NCBI RefSeq assembly: GCF_022024055.1
Contig: NZ_CP091788.1
Location: forward strand, 2,790,001 to 2,854,000
Origin: Prevotella sp. E2-28
GTDB lineage: Bacteria > Bacteroidota > Bacteroidia > Bacteroidales > Bacteroidaceae
Reading direction: 5' to 3'
DNA: 64,000 nucleotides
Both the position numbers and the translations under genes were made by a program. The notes under the pieces were generated by a model. That model searched no databases. It saw only the letters and a list, made by a program, of their open reading frames with translations, and was not told the origin of the DNA. Below, in pieces: positions 54,387 through 61,859 of this stretch. The number at the start of each line of letters is the position of its first letter. Position 1 is the stretch's first letter.

Positions 54387-56357
54387 TCAATTCATAATCA
54401 CCACGGCTCCGTTCGTGGGAATGGTCACAGTAATCTGCTGTTTCTTATTCTGTTTCACGGTCTGAACACTACCATTCAACTGCGCATCATCGCTATAAAC
54501 CTGTAGTTCAGTACCCTTAGCAAACATCGGCAGAGTGATGGTTTTCTTCAATGGCTGCTTGTCGGCACAGATACCAGCCACGAACCACTTGTCGCCATGA
54601 CGACGTGCCATGATACAGTACTTACCGGGATAGCCATCGATGAACTTCACCTCATCCCATGTCGTGGGCACGTTCTTCATGAAGTCAACAGCCCAAGCGG
54701 GCGCATCCGTCAGGTTATTGGGAGCCATTGCAAAATGCTGTACACTGCTCTGGAACAATACTGCCGTTGCCAATGCATAGACATCACTTGTCACACGGTG
54801 TGTACCACGCTTATTGTCTGCATTATAGAATTTGTTCAGCGTTGAACCACCGAAATCCATGGAACCTACAGTGTTGCGGATAAAAGGATGGATACAGCCG
54901 TTGAAAGCCTCCGCATCGCAAGCGCCCTGGCCGAAGTGCAGGTTCTCTGATGCCAACACAGCCTCAGAAGCTACATAGTTAGGATACATACGCTCCCAAC
55001 CGCGAGGTAAAGTGCAACCGTGGAAGATACACTGAATACCAAACTCGTTAGCATCAGTCAGGATATCCTGATAAAGTTGCATCATTGGCTGCTTATCGCC
55101 ACCAAAGAAGTCCACCTTGATACCCAGGATTCCGTTATCCTTCATCCATTTCATCTCCTGACGACGGGCAGCAGAAGTATTCATCTTATTCAGCGGTGAC
55201 TGAGGAGCATCGTTCCAAGAGCCGTTAGAGTTGTACCACAGGAAGATACCAACGCCCTTTGACTTAGCATAACGTGATAGTTCAGCCATCTTCTCATAAC
55301 CAATCTGCTTGTCCCACAAAGCATCAATCAGCACAGTGCGCCAGCCCATAGCAGCAGAGAAATCGATATAACGCTTCTGCTCATCGAAGTTACAACTTGA
55401 GTCCATACCGATAATCCATGACCATGAACCAGCACCGTACGTATAGTCACGACTAGCCTTATACTTAGGCTTTACCAAGTCGAAAGGCACAGTGGTTTCC
55501 ACCACGTTCTGCAGAGACGAACCCACAGTAATTGTACGCCAAGGTGTCTGAGAAGGCAGACTAACAGAAGCTGTTGTGGTGCCCCAACCATTCATCTCAC
55601 CCTGCTGAGGGAAACCAATCTTATAGTGGGCACCACCCTCATTCAACAGACGACAGCCTACATAGTTACCATCAGTTCCAGTTTCAGAAATCAATATCCA
55701 GCCAGAATTTCCGGATTTTCCGGAATCTCCGGTTAATTTAAACAAGCAAGGGAATGTATAGCCCTCGCCCCAACCGTTCTTACCCACAGGTTCATCAAGT
55801 GTATATGATGTCTCATAACTGGGTGAAGTGCGGGCAAAGCCACCCATGGGCTTCGACTGTGGACAGAGGAACGTTGTGGTACCGTCTGGCAATACAAAGC
55901 CACTAGCCTCATTCTCAATCACTGCGACCAGCGTCTCACCACCACGGTTTTTCTTAGGTAAAAGCTTATAGCAGAATGCTACATCACGATTGCTCACACG
56001 GAAGATGATATCCATTGCATGGCGACCGTTCTTCTCAACCTGACACACGGCTTCCGTTGCCTCATAGTGTACGGTGCTCTGCTTAATTGTCTTCAGACTA
56101 TAGTCATCAGTCACCGTTTTGGTGGTACAATCCTTTATCACAAGCCCCTTGCTCAAGTCATCGATATTTGCAACCAGACCTAATGGCGATGGCATCAGCA
56201 TCGTAGTACCGTTATACACCACCTGATAATTAGGAGTGCCACCCTCATCATTGACAGTGACTACGATATTCCCGTCAGGACTTGTTATCTGTTTCTCAAA
56301 AGCCTGTGCTGACAAACATGTCAGCAACAGGCTGCTAAATAGGAATGTTTTCTTCAT
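54387..56357 (-). CDS. GH97 glycoside hydrolase
   Basis: The 656-residue exported protein is a single-module GH97: an N-terminal beta-sandwich (ITSPDGNIVVTVNDEGGTPNYQVVYNGTTM), a barrel with GIKVDFFGGDKQPMM (Asp of the retaining branch) and SEAVLASENLHF, and a C-terminal beta domain. Substrates in the family are alpha-glucosides or alpha-galactosides, so here it may remove alpha-linked galactose or a related side chain. A Ser-Gly-x repeat (DSGKSGNSG near residue 212) is encoded at 55702-55737. Starts 2 bases after the GH5-GH43 stop. Confidence 0.93.
   Translation of the reverse strand: MKKTFLFSSLLLTCLSAQAFEKQITSPDGNIVVTVNDEGGTPNYQVVYNGTTMLMPSPLGLVANIDDLSKGLVIKDCTTKTVTDDYSLKTIKQSTVHYEATEAVCQVEKNGRHAMDIIFRVSNRDVAFCYKLLPKKNRGGETLVAVIENEASGFVLPDGTTTFLCPQSKPMGGFARTSPSYETSYTLDEPVGKNGWGEGYTFPCLFKLTGDSGKSGNSGWILISETGTDGNYVGCRLLNEGGAHYKIGFPQQGEMNGWGTTTASVSLPSQTPWRTITVGSSLQNVVETTVPFDLVKPKYKASRDYTYGAGSWSWIIGMDSSCNFDEQKRYIDFSAAMGWRTVLIDALWDKQIGYEKMAELSRYAKSKGVGIFLWYNSNGSWNDAPQSPLNKMNTSAARRQEMKWMKDNGILGIKVDFFGGDKQPMMQLYQDILTDANEFGIQCIFHGCTLPRGWERMYPNYVASEAVLASENLHFGQGACDAEAFNGCIHPFIRNTVGSMDFGGSTLNKFYNADNKRGTHRVTSDVYALATAVLFQSSVQHFAMAPNNLTDAPAWAVDFMKNVPTTWDEVKFIDGYPGKYCIMARRHGDKWFVAGICADKQPLKKTITLPMFAKGTELQVYSDDAQLNGSVQTVKQNKKQQITVTIPTNGAVVIMN
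55702..55737. repeat. 9-bp tandem repeat in the GH97 gene
   Basis: Units CCAGAATTT, CCGGATTTT, CCGGAATCT, CCGGTTAAT, encoding GDSGKSGNSGW on the minus strand. Confidence 0.75.
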
Positions 56358-56359
56358 TA

Positions 56360-59300
56360 TTATTTGACAATCACTTTCTTGTTTCCAATTACATAAACGC
56401 CAGCAGGCAGACTCTTTGTAGCCTCGTTGCGGCTAACACCCTTCTGAATCAACTGACCTGCAAGTGTATAGACATTAACCTTTGTCTGAGGTGTTGTTGC
56501 TACCTCTGCAATGCCAGAAGGCACATACTGGTCGTCATTGCTCAGGAACATCTTACTTACAAAAATTTTACCATTACCTGTTCCGTCGCTAGTCAAGCTA
56601 ATAGAGGCAATATTGGCAAGATCAACCGGGCTATTCTTTTGGACTGCAGAAGTGTACTTTGTATTCTGTAGGTCGATAACAATTTGCGCAGCCTTACCAA
56701 ATTCTGAAGTATAGTAAATATTTTTAGTTGACTTCGGACGAATATCAACAGCGAAATTAGGTGTATTTGTTGACAATGTCAGCAGTTTAATCACAAGGAA
56801 TTTGAATCCAGAGATATCTATAGGATTATCGTAAGACCAACCTATACGACCATTTTTTCCAGGAACGAAAACATGATTCTTCTCGGTATATGTTCCGCTA
56901 CCCTTAATTATCTTCACATCGTCCTGACCGAAGGGGAAGAAAGTGCCGTTAGCAGTAAATGAAGTCTCCAATGCATTACCCAAGATATCTGTATAAGAAG
57001 CCGTAATCACAGAAGATCCCTGATTCAAAGCACGCAACTGTCCGTTATATACCTCAACCATTTCAGGCGATTCTGACTGGAAGATTACTTGTGAAGATAC
57101 GTTCTCCGTGTGCTTATCCTTAAACGTTGCTGTAACACGGGGTGAATACAATGCACCAACCTTCAAATCTACTGACGCTGCAGCAGGTGCCAGTTTGGTT
57201 GCTGTAAACATATTCTCATCCAATGGTCTTGTGAATGGCTGATAGAGGGCATCCTCGTCAAAACTCTCCTCAGTAGAGAACCAGTCGAAATCAGCAGAGC
57301 CACCACCAAGAGACTTTGTTGCATAGCAGAACAGGCCGAAACGTGCACCTACAAAGACGCTCAGATTAAAGCTCATAGATGTTTCACCGCCAATGGCAGT
57401 CCAGTTCTGGTTATCCAGTGAATAATAGAACTTTGTCTTGTTGGCACCATAGGTAAAGGCTGCACGCAGATAGACGATAGAATCTGTCACTGTAGTCGTT
57501 GCATACTGCTCTTTCGTCTTATCAGAAGCACCATCCAGCGCATCCTGACGCCAGTAAATCTTATACTCACCATTCGCTCTCTCTACACCGACCTGAGCGT
57601 AGGGATCCTGGAAGATGCAGATACCGGCTCGGTCACCCTCTGCCAAGCGACTTGCGTCAATACGTACAGTACCAATTGAAGGTTTATCGTTGTTCATGAA
57701 TATACGCTGCGTCAGCGTGTTCTGTGCCTGAGACAGATATTCTGTGGTGCTGGTAGCCTTCAGTCGCAACCAACCTGCACGCTCAAAGAGGCTATAGCCA
57801 TTAGCCTGTGGCATGTGGTTCCACTCCCACTGCATATCAAGCGGGAAGTTACGGAACACGTCGGTTGTAGCCATCTGTCGAGGATAGAGCACCGTTCCTG
57901 CTGGCTTGGTGTAAGTCTGATAAGGCTTGCCGTTATCACCTACAATAGGCCAGCCATCCACCCATTTCACAGGCTGCAGGTTAGGGAATCGACCCAAAGC
58001 ACCAAGATCCTGCTGCATGATGGTCCACCATTTTCCATTAACATCCTCAATAAGTGCACCCTGATGGATGGTGTTTGCCTGTCCGTCAATCCATTTCTCT
58101 ACAAGCATTTTCTCTCCACCAGCATATTCTTCGTATGGGCCAAAGGGATTGGTAGAACGGAACACAGTCTGACCGCTGGGCCAACCACCATATGTAGCAT
58201 AGATATAATAGTAGTCGCCTATCTTATAGAGGTGACAGCCTTCCAGACCCGCATCATCACGTATCACCACTTTCTGTTCTTTCACGAACTTGAAGTTTGC
58301 ATCCAGTTCGCACATCATCAGATGATTGATACCACAGGCAACATAAACTTTACCATTATCGAAGAGCATACCTGGGTCATAATAGTTACGATCAAGGCGC
58401 TTTACCGTCCATTTTCCCTCTGGATCTGTTGCTGAGAGCAACCATGCCTTGCTGTCGTTACCATTAATCAGAATATAGAACTGACCATCATAATATTTCA
58501 TAGAGCAGGCCCACATTCCCTGGGCATATGCGCTCTTACCGTTTCTCAGATTATAGTCATCATTATCGGTTAGCTTCTCCAACGGGTTAGCGCAGTATTC
58601 CCAGTTCACCATATCCTTTGACTTCAGAATCGTAGCACCAGGGAAGTGCACCATAGTGGTAGATACCATATAATAAGTGTCACCCACGCGAATCACGTCT
58701 GGATCGGGAATATCAGCTCTGACAACAGGATTCGTATAAGTGCCGTCGCCATTATCGGCAATAGGAACATCACATTGGTAGTCGGCTACGGGATTGTTTA
58801 CCTTGGCATACTCAGCATACCAGTCCATACAAGCCTTACCGCAGGCTTCCTCTAGACCATCAAAGGCAGGAACCACCTTATTCTTGTTAATCAGCGTGTC
58901 AATATCAATCAAACAAGCCGTACCAGAAAGGGTCATTGAGATGTTGCCATAATGGTCGTGCACACCTTTTGTGATAGTACCCCATACAGAGGTGCGTCCT
59001 GTGGCCCACGTTCCATAGTTTGATTCTACCCATTCGTTATGCTCATTATAGTGACCTGTACCAGGTTTCTTGGGGCTCCAGTCAATCTCCGTAACGATAA
59101 TTGGATTGGTATCCACTACAGGCACCTGATTATGGAACTGCGTAATCTTCGCCTGCGTTCTGGCAGGCACATCTTTAGCCTCCCACTCCTTGTCAGCACA
59201 GCCATACCAGCCATCGTAGTCGTGTACGGCATAGCCGATATTGTCACCCGTGATAGGATTTGTCTTGTAATCCGCATAGCCCGACTGCCAACCAGAACCA

Positions 59301-60043
59301 GGAATCCAGATAATACCCGTGAAGCCATTCTCACGAATCTTCTCTACGATAGGCTGAAAGAAGTCATGCAAGGCCTTTGCGTCACTATTACCTGAAGCAT
59401 TCTTTACGCTGACTGGCTCGTTGGCCAACTCAATACTAATCTGACCAGCATAGGCACGAACAGTCTCATTTCTTGACACACTGTCCCATACTTCCATCAA
59501 GTATTTCTGGTAGTAGCCGCCTACACGAATCTCGCCAGGACAAACACCCGGGGGACGTACCACGACATACATACCATGGGCCATAGCCTCTTTCATGATA
59601 GGCACATAAACAGATTTCATGTAGGTGGACAGGCGCTTCGCACTAAAATGCGATACATTAGCCTCGCCTGTAGGCAGATCACCCGTCTGATGCTCGGGCT
59701 GAGCCGACAAATTCACATACGTAACACTATTATCATTAGTCCACGCAGGATCAAGGTGCAGACGGAACACATCACAATTGGCCTGTTCCAATCCCACAAA
59801 GAGTTTCTCAAAATAGGCCACACAATTCTTGGCGCCATTGGCATCATAGTTCCATCCCCAGCGTCCGCCGTTGAAGTAAGCACTTGGGGTATCCATCACG
59901 CCATGCAATACCACATGGTTTCCATAGGTATCCACCAGCCACTTGCCTTCCACATGGAGTGAAGGCAGCGGTTTCGCACTTTGTGCCCAGCCTACAAGGC
60001 TCAGCATCAACGCCACCGCGAAAAATAAATAACGCTTCGTCAT
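56360..60043 (-). CDS. GH5 - GH43 bifunctional enzyme with sorting-like tail
   Basis: The 1227-residue exported protein holds a GH5 barrel (about 25-410; acid/base Glu in SIELANEPVS, nucleophile in PIIVTEIDWS), then a GH43 propeller (about 425-720; base in DIPDPDVIRVGDTYY, YDPGMLF, acid in GLEGCHLYKIGDYYYIYATYGG) with its C-terminal beta-sandwich (to about 930). A Big2-like immunoglobulin domain (945-1020), a beta module with VIDLQNTKY and MFLSNDDQY shared with the CE6 protein at 42564, and a tail (VYTLAGQLIQKG ... LPAGVYVIGNKKVIVK) of type IX style follow. It probably cuts a xylan or glucan backbone and trims arabinose or xylose. Confidence 0.93.
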   Translation of the reverse strand: MTKRYLFFAVALMLSLVGWAQSAKPLPSLHVEGKWLVDTYGNHVVLHGVMDTPSAYFNGGRWGWNYDANGAKNCVAYFEKLFVGLEQANCDVFRLHLDPAWTNDNSVTYVNLSAQPEHQTGDLPTGEANVSHFSAKRLSTYMKSVYVPIMKEAMAHGMYVVVRPPGVCPGEIRVGGYYQKYLMEVWDSVSRNETVRAYAGQISIELANEPVSVKNASGNSDAKALHDFFQPIVEKIRENGFTGIIWIPGSGWQSGYADYKTNPITGDNIGYAVHDYDGWYGCADKEWEAKDVPARTQAKITQFHNQVPVVDTNPIIVTEIDWSPKKPGTGHYNEHNEWVESNYGTWATGRTSVWGTITKGVHDHYGNISMTLSGTACLIDIDTLINKNKVVPAFDGLEEACGKACMDWYAEYAKVNNPVADYQCDVPIADNGDGTYTNPVVRADIPDPDVIRVGDTYYMVSTTMVHFPGATILKSKDMVNWEYCANPLEKLTDNDDYNLRNGKSAYAQGMWACSMKYYDGQFYILINGNDSKAWLLSATDPEGKWTVKRLDRNYYDPGMLFDNGKVYVACGINHLMMCELDANFKFVKEQKVVIRDDAGLEGCHLYKIGDYYYIYATYGGWPSGQTVFRSTNPFGPYEEYAGGEKMLVEKWIDGQANTIHQGALIEDVNGKWWTIMQQDLGALGRFPNLQPVKWVDGWPIVGDNGKPYQTYTKPAGTVLYPRQMATTDVFRNFPLDMQWEWNHMPQANGYSLFERAGWLRLKATSTTEYLSQAQNTLTQRIFMNNDKPSIGTVRIDASRLAEGDRAGICIFQDPYAQVGVERANGEYKIYWRQDALDGASDKTKEQYATTTVTDSIVYLRAAFTYGANKTKFYYSLDNQNWTAIGGETSMSFNLSVFVGARFGLFCYATKSLGGGSADFDWFSTEESFDEDALYQPFTRPLDENMFTATKLAPAAASVDLKVGALYSPRVTATFKDKHTENVSSQVIFQSESPEMVEVYNGQLRALNQGSSVITASYTDILGNALETSFTANGTFFPFGQDDVKIIKGSGTYTEKNHVFVPGKNGRIGWSYDNPIDISGFKFLVIKLLTLSTNTPNFAVDIRPKSTKNIYYTSEFGKAAQIVIDLQNTKYTSAVQKNSPVDLANIASISLTSDGTGNGKIFVSKMFLSNDDQYVPSGIAEVATTPQTKVNVYTLAGQLIQKGVSRNEATKSLPAGVYVIGNKKVIVK

Positions 60044-60079
60044 AGTGATTATCTTTTAATTATTGGTTTTATCTTTTCT

Positions 60080-61690
60080 CTATTTCTCTGTCTTTGAATA
60101 GCAGAACTCATCCACGTCAACATAGCCTCCAGCTTTCTTGGTGGCATAGTTAAAGATACCGAACTTCGTGCCCATGAAGAAACGACGATAGTCGAATATC
60201 ATGCGATAGTCCTTGGTTCCAATCTGTGTCCAGTCCTCACCATTAAGACTATAATAGAAATTAGCCACATCATGATGACCAGGCTGGAAGTCGCCGTCAA
60301 GACGAAGATATATTTTACCAGAAAAACCAGACTTACCAGATTTTCCTGATAGCTCTACAGTCTCGATGACTTTCACATCAACATTTGTCACAGCCTTCTC
60401 GCGATCGGTGAGGCTCACCTTCTGCTCACTCATCTCTAGGATACTCTTCTTACCCTGCTTCTTGATAGTCAGCACACCGCTATCGCCATTGAAAGCAGCT
60501 AATCCGGCGCAGTCGCCATCCTTCATCTTCGAAATATCCATCACGATATAGCCGCTGCAGGTAGGACCTTCCATGCGCTGGGTCAACGTATTGGGAGCCA
60601 GATAGAGGTTCTCTACCACACGATTCGTCTTCAAGCGCAGGAATCCAGGGCGCTCCTTCAGGCTCCACGCATTATCAATAGGATTATGATTCCACTCCCA
60701 ATGCAACCCCAACTTCTCATTAGAGAAATCATCTGCACAAACGATGCCAGTCTCAGGCATTCCACTGCGATAAGGGCGCATCATCTCAGGCACCTTGCCA
60801 TTTTCATCGCCCAACTGAGGCCAACCGTCAATCCAGCGAACAGGACTCAGCGTGAGCACACGACCTACGCCGCCACGGTCTTGGAACATGATACCATACC
60901 AGTCACCCTCCTTGGTATCAACGATGGTACCCTGAGCCAAGTAAGAGAAACCTCCAAAGTCAGACTCAAGGACGGTGTTCTTCTCCCAAGTGCCCTTCAG
61001 GTCCTTCGTGCGGTAGCATACCTCACGACGATGACGGCCAGGTGCATAGACATGAGAGAGCAACAAAGCATAGTAGGTTCCATTGTGTTTGATAACGCGT
61101 GTTCCCTCCAGCAGTCCTCGCTCATCAGCCTCACGCTGGAAGTAATGACGCAGCGAACCTTCTACCACACCCTTCAAGTCGCGTGTCAACTGACACATCT
61201 CACCAGTTCCGAAGAATACGTATGGGGTGCCGTCCTCATCAAAGAACAACGTGGCATCATGGAAATGACGCAGACGAGAGTGGATAGTCCAAGGACCTTC
61301 AGCCTTTTCTGCTGTAAAAATATACGTGTCGCCCATAGCACCAGCCTCGTTAGGAGCCAACAGGGCATAGAATTTTCCATTGTGATATTTCAGTGAGGTG
61401 GCCCACTGTCCGCGTCCATACACCGTGCCCTCTTGCAGGTCGTACTTCGGAGAATCGGTCAGTTTGTCGAAGATATAGCCCACCGTCTCCCAGTTCTTCA
61501 AATCCTTTGATGCCATCACGGGACCGCCAGGCATCAAGTGCATGGTAGTAGAAACCAGATAGAAGGTATCATCCACACGAATAACATCTGGATCGGGCAC
61601 GTCAGCCCAAAGCATAGGATTCTTGATTTGTGCGTGAGCACCAGCCCCAGAAAGGAGCATTACAGTTAAGGTAAGTAACAGTTTTTTCAT
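60080..61690 (-). CDS. GH43 beta-xylosidase/arabinofuranosidase-like enzyme
   Basis: The 536-residue exported protein is a GH43 with a C-terminal beta-sandwich, the layout of subfamily 12. Base: DVPDPDVIRVDDTFYLVSTT; pKa-setting Asp: FHDATLFFDEDGTPYVFFG; acid: RGLLEGTRVIKHNGTYY. The propeller is similar to that of the GH5-GH43 neighbour. Residues near 448-458 (SGKSGKSGFSGK) are a Ser-Gly-x repeat from 9-bp DNA units. First gene of the xylan operon; a -7 box lies 31 bases upstream. Confidence 0.93.
   Translation of the reverse strand: MKKLLLTLTVMLLSGAGAHAQIKNPMLWADVPDPDVIRVDDTFYLVSTTMHLMPGGPVMASKDLKNWETVGYIFDKLTDSPKYDLQEGTVYGRGQWATSLKYHNGKFYALLAPNEAGAMGDTYIFTAEKAEGPWTIHSRLRHFHDATLFFDEDGTPYVFFGTGEMCQLTRDLKGVVEGSLRHYFQREADERGLLEGTRVIKHNGTYYALLLSHVYAPGRHRREVCYRTKDLKGTWEKNTVLESDFGGFSYLAQGTIVDTKEGDWYGIMFQDRGGVGRVLTLSPVRWIDGWPQLGDENGKVPEMMRPYRSGMPETGIVCADDFSNEKLGLHWEWNHNPIDNAWSLKERPGFLRLKTNRVVENLYLAPNTLTQRMEGPTCSGYIVMDISKMKDGDCAGLAAFNGDSGVLTIKKQGKKSILEMSEQKVSLTDREKAVTNVDVKVIETVELSGKSGKSGFSGKIYLRLDGDFQPGHHDVANFYYSLNGEDWTQIGTKDYRMIFDYRRFFMGTKFGIFNYATKKAGGYVDVDEFCYSKTEK
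60317..60352. repeat. 9-bp tandem repeat in the GH43 gene
   Basis: Units ACCAGAAAA, ACCAGACTT, ACCAGATTT, TCCTGATAG, encoding SGKSGKSGFSGK on the minus strand. Confidence 0.75.
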
Positions 61691-61720
61691 TCGTTTTGGG
61701 TTTTTATTTCTTTACTGCGT

Positions 61721-61729
61721 GCAAAGGTA
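61721..61729 (-). promoter_or_regulatory. Promoter -7 box (TACCTTTGC) of the xylan-degradation operon
   Basis: Consensus on the minus strand, 30 bases before the first enzyme gene. I found no -7 box in the later gaps of the operon (2-47 bases, some overlaps), so about 21 kb may be one transcript. A clear -33 TTG is lacking, which would suit control by an activator. Confidence 0.6.
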
Positions 61730-61802
61730 ATAAAAAAGATTGTAAAATAACACCTACTAATGTTTCTTATATATTTCAATTTGTTTCATAAATGCTACAA
61801 AT

Positions 61803-61833
61803 AAAAAAGAGGTGCGCCATTTAAGGCACACCT
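61803..61833 (-). terminator. Terminator of the large secreted protein gene
   Basis: GGTGTGCC/GGCGCACC stem (one G-U), 6-base loop, followed on the minus strand by TCTTTTTTAT; 27 bases after the stop at 61860. Confidence 0.85.
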
Positions 61834-61859
61834 CCTTGAATAATATTTGTATCGATGAA